From positions 62,001-126,000 of the forward strand of contig DASVLJ010000071.1 in NCBI GenBank assembly GCA_036384915.1: a DNA stretch of 64,000 bases, given 5' to 3'. Position numbers and translations under genes: made by a program. This document shows, piece after piece, positions 16,424 through 25,454 of this stretch (positions are counted from its first letter, which is position 1; every line of letters starts with the position of its first letter). Below the pieces are notes generated by a model. That model made no database searches. It had not been told where the DNA came from and saw nothing but the letters and a program-made list of their open reading frames with translations. The DNA is from PKWO01 sp036384915 (GTDB taxonomy: Bacteria; Pseudomonadota; Gammaproteobacteria; Burkholderiales; Burkholderiaceae_D).

Positions 16424-16785
16424 GAGGCCACAAGTCCATCATCGCTGCCCGGCGCGACGGCCTGAAGCCATCGACGATCTTCTTCGAGGTCGACCTGCCG
16501 CAGATCCCACTCGAGAAGCGCTTCCCGTTCGAGGATCCGGAGAACTACCTGCAGACCAAGCAGCACGCCCACGTCGAGATGTCGATGGCCGATGAATGGC
16601 GCACCATGGATTGGCGTTTTGCGAGCGGCTGCCACGTAATCATGCAAGCGGACCAGTGGTCGGATGAACTGGTCGAACTCGCAGAAAAACTTGTCACCGC
16701 CGGCGCGCCGATGGTCTTCGTCGCCAGCCAATCAACCCCCGAAATGTTGCACTTTCACGATGGAGCATGGGAAGCCTATGCATGA
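16420..16785 (+). CDS. Hypothetical phage protein of the replication module
   Basis: 121 residues from the ATG at 16420, in ATGA overlap with the initiator. The start MRGHKSIIAARRDGLKPSTIFFEVD followed by HAHVEMSMADEWRTMDWRF is a recurrent pattern in phage proteins sitting between initiator and helicase genes; function not known to me. It overlaps the downstream helicase start by 8 bases. Confidence 0.7.
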   Translation: MRGHKSIIAARRDGLKPSTIFFEVDLPQIPLEKRFPFEDPENYLQTKQHAHVEMSMADEWRTMDWRFASGCHVIMQADQWSDELVELAEKLVTAGAPMVFVASQSTPEMLHFHDGAWEAYA

Positions 16786-17725
16786 GCAAGAAATCGCAGG
16801 AATCCTCGAAGCCGACGACATCGACTTCGACAAGTACCTGAAGGAAACCGACACCGCCGAAAAGGTGCGGCCGGTCATCGACTACCTGGACCAGGTCATG
16901 CACGAGCTGAGCCCGGCATTTGCCGAAGCGCGCGGTCCGCGGCTGCCGTTCGCCAATGCCTGGGTCAACTTCGCCCCGGGCGAGGTCACACTCTGGGGCG
17001 GCTACAACAGCTCGGGCAAGTCGCTGTTGACGGGCCAGATCGTCACCGGTTTCGCCCAGGCCGGCGAGAGCGTCTGCATCGCCAGCCTCGAAATGAGGCC
17101 GCGCAAGACCTTGGCCAGGATTGGTAAGCAGGCCTTCGGCACGACCACGCCGACCAAGGAGCAGGTCAAGGGCTTCCTGCAGGGCATGCAGGGCAAGATG
17201 TGGATCTTCGATCACGTCGGCAGCATCAAGCCCGAGCGCTTGGTCGCCGTGGTCAAGTACTGCGCCGACGCCCTCAAGATCAAGCACTTCGTCATCGACA
17301 ACCTCACAGCCTGCATCGAGTCCGACGACGACTTCAACGCGCAGAAGCGGATCATGTTGGCCATCTGCGCCGCCGCGCGCGACCTCGACATCCACATCCA
17401 CGTCGTGGTGCACTTCCGCAAGGACAAGAACGAGGAAGGCCGGCCGTCGCGCATGGACATCAAGGGCACCGGCGCCATCACCGATCTCGTCGACCAGGTG
17501 TTATTGGTCTGGCGAAACCGCCGCAAGGAGCGCCTGGCCAAGGCCGGTGACGACAGCGCCGCCGGCGAGGCCGACACCCTCTTGATCTGCGACAAGAACC
17601 GCAACGGCGAATGGGAGGGCGACATCCAGCTCTGGTACGAGCCCCACATTCTCCGCTTCACCGACAAGCCCGACACCCGCCGCGGCTTGGCCAGGTCCCT
17701 GAGCCCCGCGAAAGGAAAGCAATGA
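16778..17725 (+). CDS. DnaB-like replicative helicase / RecA-fold ATPase
   Basis: 315 residues. Walker A GGYNSSGKS at 74-82, a DnaB-like ASLEM-R motif, Walker B-like hydrophobic strand HFVIDNLTAC, then HVVVHFRKDK and KGTGAITDLVDQVLLVWRN typical of DnaB C-terminal domains. It lacks the DnaB N-terminal domain and is shorter than host DnaB (about 460). Expected to unwind DNA at the phage origin, loaded by the upstream initiator. Start set at 16778; 16760 is an alternative. Confidence 0.88.
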   Translation: MHEQEIAGILEADDIDFDKYLKETDTAEKVRPVIDYLDQVMHELSPAFAEARGPRLPFANAWVNFAPGEVTLWGGYNSSGKSLLTGQIVTGFAQAGESVCIASLEMRPRKTLARIGKQAFGTTTPTKEQVKGFLQGMQGKMWIFDHVGSIKPERLVAVVKYCADALKIKHFVIDNLTACIESDDDFNAQKRIMLAICAAARDLDIHIHVVVHFRKDKNEEGRPSRMDIKGTGAITDLVDQVLLVWRNRRKERLAKAGDDSAAGEADTLLICDKNRNGEWEGDIQLWYEPHILRFTDKPDTRRGLARSLSPAKGKQ

Positions 17726-18330
17726 ACGGCGCAATTTTCTCGACCACAAGCCACGCCTTGCACGTCTCATACTTGGTCATGGCCCACGAGCCCCGGCGAT
17801 CGACGGCCCTATGGCGCGCCTTGCTGCAGGTGATGGAAGGGCAAGCAAGCTTGACCCGCATTCAACGTGACTGGATGGACAGGCTCCGTGGCGGCCGCGG
17901 CTCCGTTGACTTCGGCGGCCTATCAGGCGAGGAAATCCGGGCCCAATGCGCTTTGGTCTGCCAAGCCGTGAACGACCACTTGCCGGCGCCGGAGCGCGCG
18001 CTGATCCGCTGCAAATACGGCATCCAGATCGAGAAAGCGCACGGCGTGGCCGAGCTGGCGCAATACCTGACGCCATCCCTGCCGGTGAAGGACGAAATCG
18101 CGGTAAAGGCATTGGTCTACGGGCATTTGACACCGCACCAGCGCGAAAAGGGCTTCAGCTATGCCGAAATCTCGCGTTCACAGAACGTGCCTGTCATATC
18201 CCTACGCCGGGCCGCCGCCACGATTGCCCAGACTGCGGAAAGGCTGGAAGTCATGGCCATCGACAGGCTTGCGCCGATGTTCTTGCGCGATGGCTTGATC
18301 GCCGCGCGTGATGACCGCGACGCCGCATGA
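17722..18330 (+). CDS. Phage protein with C-terminal HTH-like region
   Basis: 202 residues, starting in an ATGA overlap with the helicase gene, with AAAGGAAAG upstream. The C-terminal segment KGFSYAEISRSQNVPVISLRRAAATIAQTAERL looks like a sigma-region-4-like helix-turn-helix. Position at the end of the early operon, before a terminator, fits a late-gene regulator or antiterminator, but this is inference. Confidence 0.6.
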   Translation: MNGAIFSTTSHALHVSYLVMAHEPRRSTALWRALLQVMEGQASLTRIQRDWMDRLRGGRGSVDFGGLSGEEIRAQCALVCQAVNDHLPAPERALIRCKYGIQIEKAHGVAELAQYLTPSLPVKDEIAVKALVYGHLTPHQREKGFSYAEISRSQNVPVISLRRAAATIAQTAERLEVMAIDRLAPMFLRDGLIAARDDRDAA

Positions 18331-18394
18331 AAATTTCTCTTGCGGAAATGAGCAGCAGGGTATATGATTTTTACCAAACTGGATTGCTATGACC

Positions 18395-18418
18395 AAAACC
18401 CGCCGCGTGCGGGTTTTT
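18395..18418 (+). terminator. Rho-independent terminator at end of early operon
   Basis: AAAACCCGC and GCGGGTTTTT arms with a CGCGT loop and a T5 tail, 65 bases after the preceding stop. Confidence 0.75.
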
Positions 18419-18454
18419 GCATTTCTGGTCTCGAAATTCGCCTTGGAGTCGTCC

Positions 18455-18590
18455 ATGGCAACCAAGAAAAAACCGCAAGCGGGTACGCCAGCGCGCCGAG
18501 GAGCATAAGCCTCAGCTATCGCAAGACCACATTCGCCGGCAGCTTGGTTGGGCACCGTCGCAGGTGGAGAAGAAGATGGAGGCGAAATAG
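18455..18590 (+). pseudogene. Small ORF with apparent +1 frameshift in an A6 run
   Basis: The ATG at 18455 has TTGGAG 6 bases upstream. Frame zero stops after 17 codons at 18508. Skipping one base in the A6 run (18467-... precisely 18467-18472) gives 44 codons of natural-looking sequence ending at the TAG 18588-18590: basic start MATKKNRKRVRQRAEEHK, then HIRRQLGWAPSQVEKK. It could be a disrupted gene, a base-call error, or slippage at the A run. Not a family I recognise. Confidence 0.4.
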
Positions 18591-18591
18591 G

Positions 18592-18807
18592 CTAGTCCTG
18601 ATCTAGGCGATACTTTTGCGCTTCTTCAAAATGCCTAGATTCTTCATCGCTATATTTTTTCGATAGGGCAATGAATTCGTCAATTTGAGCTTGAGGACCG
18701 CCGAGCTTCATCGCCTCCGTTGCTGATTTGAGCGCGGCTGTCGCGTTTTGCTTGGCTTCATTCATTGCCTCAAGCAGTCTCTCAGCTTCTTTGGAATAGA
18801 TCGGCAT
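18592..18807 (-). CDS. Small helical phage protein
   Basis: 71 residues from the ATG at 18807, preceded by an excellent AGGAGGAG. Entirely helical and charged (KEAERLLEAMNEAKQNATAALKSA). Oriented against the late genes. Unknown function; possibly a lysogen-expressed regulator. Confidence 0.6.
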   Translation of the reverse strand: MPIYSKEAERLLEAMNEAKQNATAALKSATEAMKLGGPQAQIDEFIALSKKYSDEESRHFEEAQKYRLDQD

Positions 18808-18982
18808 AGCTCCTCCTGTGCTGTGTTGGAAATTCAATTTTACAGGGTGAATTTCCACTCAAACACATTGGGGAATTAATTTATCCTTACGAAGTGAAAT
18901 TTACGTTGACGAACGGGCGCAATTCGCCGGCTAATCGCAAGCAAATTGACTTCCCCACAAAAAAGATGAACCGGAGAGCGTA

Positions 18983-19468
18983 ATGCTTGCCAATTCCTTT
19001 GCACCGCAATTCGCCAGGCCCGCGCAAGGTGGCCAGACGTTGGGCAATCCGCCGGCCGGCTGGCCTTCGGCGCCTGCGCAGCCGCAAACGATGGGCGCAT
19101 GGTCCCCTTCGAGCATGCCCGGCGCCGCGCCAGGAACGATGCCGAACTCGATGCCGGCCTTTGGCCAGCGCTTCGGCATGGGCGGCTTTCCCGGTGGTCC
19201 GATGATGGGCAACTTGGGACAACAGCAGCCGAACCCGCCATTCATGCGCACACCCGGCCCGCAAGTCATGCCTCGCCCGATGCCTGGCGCAGCGCAACCT
19301 GTTGGCGGCTCCGGCCAAGGCATCGTTCCCAATCCCGCGCCTCCGATAGGCGCCCCGGTCGGCGGTGGCTCTGCAGCAATGCCGATGTATGCCGGCATGC
19401 CGCCGCGCCTGGGTAATTCCGGCGCCATGTCGGGCACGATGCAGGCGCCCCCCGTTTCGATCTGGTAA
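18983..19468 (+). CDS. Pro/Gly/Met-rich low-complexity phage protein
   Basis: 161 residues, rich in P, G, M, A and N with no charged core; repeated motifs such as PGAAPG and MPGAAQ. GGAG lies upstream. A related style recurs in the 107-residue protein at 32981. Likely a small structural or disordered protein; no known family. Confidence 0.55.
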   Translation: MLANSFAPQFARPAQGGQTLGNPPAGWPSAPAQPQTMGAWSPSSMPGAAPGTMPNSMPAFGQRFGMGGFPGGPMMGNLGQQQPNPPFMRTPGPQVMPRPMPGAAQPVGGSGQGIVPNPAPPIGAPVGGGSAAMPMYAGMPPRLGNSGAMSGTMQAPPVSIW

Positions 19469-19503
19469 CAATGTTCTTCCACTACTTCCGCAAAAGGAAA
19501 ATC

Positions 19504-19734
19504 ATGGCACTCGCCGACAAAATCGCAACCGACCAGCAAGCCGTGGCTGCGGCACAAGCCGCGCTCGATGCGGCAAACAGCGAACTCGCCAAGGATCAGG
19601 CCGCGCTTGCCGCGCTACAGCCTCAGCTGAGCGCCTGGGCGTCCGTCGAATCGTTCGCATCGACCCTTGGCGGCGATCAGCAAGCGCAACTGCTGCACCT
19701 GGTGACGCAAGGCAAAGCCACCATCGACCCATAG
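19504..19734 (+). CDS. Small coiled-coil phage protein
   Basis: 76 residues from the ATG at 19504 with AAAGGAAAA upstream. Alanine/glutamine-rich coiled coil (QQAVAAAQAALDAANSELAK) followed by a compact tail. A terminator follows. Function unknown. Confidence 0.55.
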   Translation: MALADKIATDQQAVAAAQAALDAANSELAKDQAALAALQPQLSAWASVESFASTLGGDQQAQLLHLVTQGKATIDP

Positions 19735-19763
19735 CCTCCTTCTCACAGCAAGTGTGGACTTCG

Positions 19764-19787
19764 CCCGGCCTTGAGCCGGGTTTTTTC
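19764..19787 (+). terminator. Rho-independent terminator before the packaging genes
   Basis: GCCCGGC and GCCGGG arms with a CTTGA loop, then T6. Confidence 0.75.
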
Positions 19788-19828
19788 ATTGTGGACTGGA
19801 CAATCCGAAAGGAACCCAGAAATCAATC

Positions 19829-20209
19829 GTGGCTGAAAAAAAATCAAACGGAATCAAAGGCGGTGCGCGACCTGGAGCCGGGCGCAAGAAAGGCGCTCCG
19901 AACAAAAAGACCGCCGAGACGCAAAAACGAGTTGCCGAGTCAGGCCTTACGCCGCTCGACTTCATGCTGCAGATCATGCGCCAACCGGACATCGAGCCAT
20001 TGCCGCCCGAAGCCGAATCAGCGGAAATTGTCAGCCACTTGGCCAAGCGATTGCAGCATGACGAATTGCGCTTTGAGGCCGCGAAAGCCGCGGCGCCCTA
20101 CGTGCATCCCAAGCTCGCCTCCGTCGAGATGAATGCAAAAGTGGAAGTGCGCACGCTGGCCCAGGAATTGGCAGAGTTGAATGCTCACGCCGACGCAAGT
20201 AGCAATTAA
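19829..20209 (+). CDS. Terminase small subunit
   Basis: 126 residues, GTG start at 19829. The N-terminus GIKGGARPGAGRKKGAPNKKTAE is the typical basic start of phage small terminase proteins, followed by a helical region (LAKRLQHDELRFEAAKAAAPYVHPKL) that recognises DNA for packaging. It overlaps the large-subunit gene by 29 bases. Confidence 0.85.
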   Translation: MAEKKSNGIKGGARPGAGRKKGAPNKKTAETQKRVAESGLTPLDFMLQIMRQPDIEPLPPEAESAEIVSHLAKRLQHDELRFEAAKAAAPYVHPKLASVEMNAKVEVRTLAQELAELNAHADASSN

Positions 20210-21572
20210 GCGCTGGCGTGCCGGCGGCCCGGCCAAGTTCGCCGAGGAAGCGCTGGGCGCAGAGCCCGACGTATGGCAATGGGAGGCAAGCAAGCTACTG
20301 GTAAAGCGCCGTAAGCTGTCTGTACGATCCGGCCACGGCGTCGGCAAGTCCACATTCATGGCCTGGTGCATCCTCTGGTTTTGCACATGCCACTTTCCGT
20401 GCAAGGTGCCGGCGACAGCGCCGACCGGGCATCAGCTCGATGACGTGCTGTGGGCCGAACTGGCGAAATGGCATCGCATCCTGAGCGAAAGGATGCCGGC
20501 ACTCGGCGGCGAGTTCGAATGGTCCGCGGGATCGTTCAAGCTCAAGAGCAATCCCAGCGAGTCGTTTGCCGTGGCGCGCACGTCCCGGCCGGAAAAGCCG
20601 GAAGCACTCCAGGGCTTCCACTCCGAAAACATCCTCTTCCTCATCGATGAGGCGAGCGGGGTTGCCGACAACGTGTTTGAAGTGGCTGAGGGCGCGCTGT
20701 CGACCGAAGGCGCCTATGTGGTCATGGCGGCGAACCCGACCAGGCAAAGCGGTTACTTTTTCGACTCGCACCACAAGATGCGGGCCGACTGGGCGGCCCT
20801 CCACGTGAACGGTGAGACCTGCAGCCGCGTGTCGCGCGCCTACGTCGACAGCATGGCGAAGAAATACGGCACACAGTCCGCCATCTACAAGGTGCGCGTC
20901 AAGGGTGATTTCGCCGCAGCGGCAGACGGTGTGATTCCGCTCGAATTGTGCGAGGCCGCAAAGATTCGCGATGTCGCGCTGAAAGACAAGGCGCCGATCA
21001 TCTGGGGCCTGGACGTGGCGCGCTTCGGCGACGACTCGACAGCGCTAGCCAAGCGCCAAGGCAATCACCAGATCGAAAAGACGCGCGAATGGTATGGCAA
21101 GGACACGATGCAGACCGCCGGGTTGATCATGGCCGAGTGGAACGCAACGCCAATGCACGCCCGGCCGGCATCCATCAACGTTGACGTGATCGGCATCGGC
21201 GCCGGTGTGGTCGACCGCCTGGCCGAGCAGGGCTTGCCGGTCTACGGCGTGAACGTGGCCGAAGCGGCGGCAAGCAACATCGGCGAGACGAGCTACGCCC
21301 GCTTGCGGGACGAACTGTGGTTCAAGGGACGCGAGTGGCTTGCCGCGCTCGATTGCAAGCTGCTCGATGACGATGACTTGATCGGCGAGCTGACCACGCC
21401 CAAGTATTCGATTCTCTCGAACGGTGACATCAAGGTTGAGAGCAAGCAAGAACTGAAAGCCCGCGGTGTGAAGAGCCCGAACCTGGCCGACGCATGGTTG
21501 CTGACCTTCGCCAGCGACGGCGCCGCAAACTGGAATAAACCATTGAATTACCCTCGATTGGGAACTGCATAG
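20181..21572 (+). CDS. Terminase large subunit
   Basis: 463-residue packaging motor: ATPase with Walker A SGHGVGKS at 50-57 and Walker B ILFLIDEAS, then an RNase H-like nuclease with WGLDVARFGDDST and the final acidic residue in NLADAWLLTF. Intact and of normal length. Uses ATP to pump DNA into the prohead and cuts concatemers. Confidence 0.94.
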   Translation: MLTPTQVAIKRWRAGGPAKFAEEALGAEPDVWQWEASKLLVKRRKLSVRSGHGVGKSTFMAWCILWFCTCHFPCKVPATAPTGHQLDDVLWAELAKWHRILSERMPALGGEFEWSAGSFKLKSNPSESFAVARTSRPEKPEALQGFHSENILFLIDEASGVADNVFEVAEGALSTEGAYVVMAANPTRQSGYFFDSHHKMRADWAALHVNGETCSRVSRAYVDSMAKKYGTQSAIYKVRVKGDFAAAADGVIPLELCEAAKIRDVALKDKAPIIWGLDVARFGDDSTALAKRQGNHQIEKTREWYGKDTMQTAGLIMAEWNATPMHARPASINVDVIGIGAGVVDRLAEQGLPVYGVNVAEAAASNIGETSYARLRDELWFKGREWLAALDCKLLDDDDLIGELTTPKYSILSNGDIKVESKQELKARGVKSPNLADAWLLTFASDGAANWNKPLNYPRLGTA

Positions 21573-23972
21573 ATGGCCGGCCTTACTGACGATCAGCTCA
21601 AAGCCATAACCGACACCGAGATGCGCCAGGCGGTCGGCTATTGGGGCGGCAAGCTCGAGGACATGCGCCGCAAGAACGAGTATTACTTCCTCGGGCTTGC
21701 CAAGGGCGACCTGTCGCCGCCGGAGATAGAGGGCCGCTCGCGCGTGGTCGATACCACCGTGCGTAATACGGTTCTCGGCATGATGGCGCCGCTGGTGAAG
21801 ACGTTCTGCGGGAGCGAAAACGTGGTGGAGTTCGGCCCGACCACCGCCGGCGACGACGACAAGGCCCAGGAAGCGACGGATTACCTCTACTACCTGCTGA
21901 TGAAGAAAAATCCGGGCTACACGATCATTTCGACCTGGATTCAAGACGCCCTGACGCAGAAAAACGGCATCATCAAAGTGTGGTGGGATGATTCGCTGAT
22001 CGAGACGCGCGAGCAATACAACGGCCAGACGCCGGTTGACCTTGCCCTGATTCTTGACGATCCCGAGATCGAGCCCATCGAAAAGACGGAATACGAAGAC
22101 CCGGAAGCCGCCAAGCAAAAGGCGCAGCTGTTGCAGCAGATGGAAGCGCAGTTGCAGCAGCTCCAAGCAGTCGCCGCGCAGCAGCCCGGCCAGCCTGCCA
22201 CGCCTGACGGCCCGCAAGGTCTTGGACAGCCGGCGCAACTGAGCCCCGCCGAGCAGCAATTGCAGCAGGCGCAGCAGCAATACGAGCAGTTCAAGGCCCA
22301 GCCGCCGGCGATGCTTTACGACATCACAGTGAAGCGCAAGAAGTCCGGTGGCCGCCTGCGCATCGAGAATGTGCCGCCCGAGGAATTCTTGATCAGCCGG
22401 CGCGCCAAGACGATTGCCGACACGCCATTCTGCGGGCACCGTGTTTCGCGCACGATCAGCGATTTGAAGTCGATGGGTTACAAGAACGTCGAGCAGATCA
22501 CGACGGACGATGACCATGGTTCCGTGCTGAACGCCGAAGCCATCGAGCGCGCAAGCTACGATGACGCCGACCCATATTCGGCCATCGAACAGAATTCGTT
22601 TGACCCGTCGCAGCGTCGCGTCTGGCTGACGGAGTGCTACCTGAAAGCCGACGTCGACGGAGACGGTATCGCCGAGTGGCGCAAGGTTGTGCGCGCCGGA
22701 AACCAGATTCTCGACAATGAAGAGTGCGACGGACCGCCGTTCGTCTCGATCTGTCCGCTGCCCCTGCCGCATCGCTTTTTCGGACTGTGCCCGGCAGACC
22801 TGGCCATGGAAGCGCAGCGCATCCAGACATCGCTATTGCGCGCCCAGCTCGACAACGTCTATCTGCAGGTCAATGGCCGGTATTTTGCTGTCGAGGGCAA
22901 GGTCAACCTGGACGACTTGCTGACTTCCCGCCCAGGCGGCGTGGTGCGCGTCAAAGACCCAGGCGCCGTCGGCCGTCTCGACCAAGGCGTGGCCGATTCC
23001 GGCAATGCCATGCAGATGCTGGAATGGTTCGAGAACTACGCCGAGGAATCGACGGGCTGGACGCGGCAAAGCCAGGGCGGCAACGGTCTCCAGCTCAACC
23101 AGACGGCTACGCAGTCCAACATCATCACGAACCGGGCCGATTCGCGCGTTGAGATCATCAGCCGCACCTTTGCCGAGACCGGCTTTACGGACCTGTTCAA
23201 GCTGATGCTGAAGCTGGTTTGCCAGCACCAGAACCGGGCGGAGATGATGAAGCTCGGGGACAAATGGGTGGAAATCGACCCGCGCGAGTGGACGAATCAG
23301 TTTGACCTGACCATCAATGTCGGGCTCGGCACCGGCAACAAGGATCAGCTGGTTCAACACCTGATGGCCTTGCAACAGGTTCAGGCCCACGGCATGCAGA
23401 TCGGCATCGCGACGCCGGAGAACATATACCACAGCGCAACGAAGCTATCGAACGCCTTGGGCTTCAAGAATGCAAATCTGTTCTTCACCGATCCAACCGC
23501 GCCGCCCGACCCGAATTCGCCGCCACCGCCGCCGAAGCCTGACCCGGAGATGGTCAAGATTCAAGCACAAGCGCAGGCGACGCAGCAGCAAATCCAGCTC
23601 AAGGCGCAGCTTGACCAACAGGCCGAGCAAGCGCGCCAGCAGTTCGAAGCGGCCAAGATTCAGCTTCAGCAGCAGGCCGACCAGCAAAAGGCGCATCTTG
23701 ACTTGCTCGTAGCGCAGGCGCAGCAGCGTTACCAGGGTGAACAGGCCGCACAGGAAAACGAACTTGAAGCGCGCCGGGAGCTGCTCAAACAGCAGCACGA
23801 AGCCATGCTCAAGGAAATGGAACTCGCCTACAAGCGCTGGAGCGACGAACTGAAGGCGGCCACGGCCATTGCCCAAGCCCAGATCGCGGCCAAGGCATCG
23901 GTGCTGCCTTCGATGCTCGACGCCGAGAATAGTGCAGACCAGGCCGTGGAAGGGGCAACGCATGAAGCTTGA
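21573..23972 (+). CDS. Portal protein with long coiled-coil tail
   Basis: 799 residues beginning one base after the terminase stop. The portal core (VVDTTVRNTVLGMMAPLVKTF, GHRVSRTISDLKSMGY, ENYAEESTGWTRQSQGGNG) covers about residues 1-650 and is of the P22-like large type. Residues 650-785 are a Q/A-rich coiled coil (QAQATQQQIQLKAQLDQQAE) with an internal PPPPPKPDPE hinge. Residues 190-245 also contain a Q-rich insertion. Forms the dodecameric DNA entry channel. Confidence 0.9.
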   Translation: MAGLTDDQLKAITDTEMRQAVGYWGGKLEDMRRKNEYYFLGLAKGDLSPPEIEGRSRVVDTTVRNTVLGMMAPLVKTFCGSENVVEFGPTTAGDDDKAQEATDYLYYLLMKKNPGYTIISTWIQDALTQKNGIIKVWWDDSLIETREQYNGQTPVDLALILDDPEIEPIEKTEYEDPEAAKQKAQLLQQMEAQLQQLQAVAAQQPGQPATPDGPQGLGQPAQLSPAEQQLQQAQQQYEQFKAQPPAMLYDITVKRKKSGGRLRIENVPPEEFLISRRAKTIADTPFCGHRVSRTISDLKSMGYKNVEQITTDDDHGSVLNAEAIERASYDDADPYSAIEQNSFDPSQRRVWLTECYLKADVDGDGIAEWRKVVRAGNQILDNEECDGPPFVSICPLPLPHRFFGLCPADLAMEAQRIQTSLLRAQLDNVYLQVNGRYFAVEGKVNLDDLLTSRPGGVVRVKDPGAVGRLDQGVADSGNAMQMLEWFENYAEESTGWTRQSQGGNGLQLNQTATQSNIITNRADSRVEIISRTFAETGFTDLFKLMLKLVCQHQNRAEMMKLGDKWVEIDPREWTNQFDLTINVGLGTGNKDQLVQHLMALQQVQAHGMQIGIATPENIYHSATKLSNALGFKNANLFFTDPTAPPDPNSPPPPPKPDPEMVKIQAQAQATQQQIQLKAQLDQQAEQARQQFEAAKIQLQQQADQQKAHLDLLVAQAQQRYQGEQAAQENELEARRELLKQQHEAMLKEMELAYKRWSDELKAATAIAQAQIAAKASVLPSMLDAENSADQAVEGATHEA

Positions 23973-24252
23973 TGAACGTATGTACAACGGCGACCGCGCC
24001 CGCGAAGTGCTCGAAAACGAGGCATTCATCGCCGCGATGGCCGACATTCGACAGGAGATTATCGAGGAATGGGAAAAGACGCCGGCAAGGGATCAGGAGG
24101 GGCGCGAAAAGCTCTGGCAACTGCTGAAGATGCAGGAAAAGCTCAAGGGGCTGCTGCAATCAACCCTGGAGACGGGGAAGCTGGCCAAGCTCGAGCTGGA
24201 GCACAAGCAAACGCTGGCGCAGCGGGCCAGGGAGTGGGCTGGGCTCGCTTGA
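23962..24252 (+). CDS. Hypothetical phage head-region protein
   Basis: 96 residues overlapping the portal stop by 11 bases; helical and charged (REVLENEAFIAAMADIRQEI). This gene commonly follows the portal gene in similar podovirus-like prophages. Function unknown. Confidence 0.7.
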   Translation: MKLDERMYNGDRAREVLENEAFIAAMADIRQEIIEEWEKTPARDQEGREKLWQLLKMQEKLKGLLQSTLETGKLAKLELEHKQTLAQRAREWAGLA

Positions 24253-24410
24253 TGGCAGCGGTGAAAGCCGAGCGCGCGCAAGTCTCGCGTTGCTGGCATC
24301 CCGAAGCACCCATCGAATTGATTGACCTCGGCCGCGACCTTCGCGCCCGCGTGCTGGTCGGTGAACCGGCATATCAGCTTTCCAGCGGCGAAATCATCAA
24401 GGTTTCGTAA
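24252..24410 (+). CDS. Small hypothetical phage protein
   Basis: 52 residues, start overlapping the previous stop (TGATG). No domain recognised. Translational coupling supports expression. Confidence 0.5.
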   Translation: MAAVKAERAQVSRCWHPEAPIELIDLGRDLRARVLVGEPAYQLSSGEIIKVS

Positions 24411-24440
24411 TTCGTTTCACCTTCAACTTGGAGTAACACC

Positions 24441-25409
24441 ATGGACAATCCGGCAGCGGAATCCAGTAATGAGCTCGACCCCCAGCAAGCAGCAGACGCG
24501 TTTTCTTCTCTCTTGGCCGGCGAGCCAATAGACAAGAAAACGGACGAGTCACCCGAAGCGGCGGCCGAACGCCTCGCCGCTGAAGAACTCGCCAGCAAGA
24601 ACCAGGAAACACCGCCCGCGCAAGATGCGCAAGCCGATCAGGCAGGAGCCGAAAAGATCCCCGTCGAAGTAGACGGCAAGACCATCGAGCTAACCAAGGC
24701 CGAAATCGCCGAACACATCAAGAACGGGATGCGTCAAGCGGATTACACCCGCAAGACGATGGAATTGGCTGACACGCGCAAAGCCGCCGAGGCCGAAACC
24801 ATCAAAGCGCAGCAAGAGCGCGCAGCGTATGCCGAAAGGCTGAACGTCTTCGCGATCCAATTGCACGGCGCCATCGAGCAGCAGTCGAAAATCGACTGGC
24901 AGAAGCTCCTGGAAACCGATCCGATCGAATACATGCGGCAAGAGCGCATCTTCAACGAAAGACAAGCAGCCTTTGCCAAGGCTAAATCGGAACTCGCCCA
25001 ATTTCAGGAAATGCAGCAGGCCGAACAGCAGAAGCACCTCGGCGAATTCCTCTCGAACCAGCAGCAGCAACTCGTTGCCAAGCTGCCCGAGTGGAAAGAC
25101 GCGGCGAAGCGCACTGCGGAATCGGCGGCAATCAAGCAATACCTGGCGCAAGAGGGATTCACGCCCGAAGAGATCGGCAGCTTTGTCGATCATCGCCAAG
25201 TCGTCTTGAGCCGCAAGGCCATGCTCTACGACAACCTGATGGAACGTGCGTCGAAAGCAACACAACGAGTGGCTACGGTGCCCACCAAGGTGGAGCGCCC
25301 CGGCAACGGCGACAACGGCAGCAGCGAGCGCAACGCAGAGGCGATGAAACGCCTCACCAAGAGCGGGCGCATCGAGGACGCTGCCGCGGTATTCGCCGGC
25401 ATCCTCTGA
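24441..25409 (+). CDS. Scaffolding protein
   Basis: 322 residues, acidic N-terminus, then VEVDGKTIELTKAEIAEHIKNGMRQADYTRK, a segment common in phage scaffold proteins, and long helices rich in E and Q. Sits between portal and major capsid, the standard scaffold position. Expected to guide capsid assembly and then leave. No protease motif seen. Confidence 0.8.
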   Translation: MDNPAAESSNELDPQQAADAFSSLLAGEPIDKKTDESPEAAAERLAAEELASKNQETPPAQDAQADQAGAEKIPVEVDGKTIELTKAEIAEHIKNGMRQADYTRKTMELADTRKAAEAETIKAQQERAAYAERLNVFAIQLHGAIEQQSKIDWQKLLETDPIEYMRQERIFNERQAAFAKAKSELAQFQEMQQAEQQKHLGEFLSNQQQQLVAKLPEWKDAAKRTAESAAIKQYLAQEGFTPEEIGSFVDHRQVVLSRKAMLYDNLMERASKATQRVATVPTKVERPGNGDNGSSERNAEAMKRLTKSGRIEDAAAVFAGIL

Positions 25410-25454
25410 CACGGCGCGCGCGAGCAGCGCCATATCCTGCAAGGAGTAGCAATC

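Noticed and set aside
18327..18392. 21-codon ORF overlapping the end of the HTH-like phage gene
   Set aside because: Too short, no independent support; it stops just before the terminator.
21045..22772. 575-codon open frame on the minus strand
   Set aside because: Antisense to terminase and portal genes, with low-complexity Leu/Arg content and no family features.
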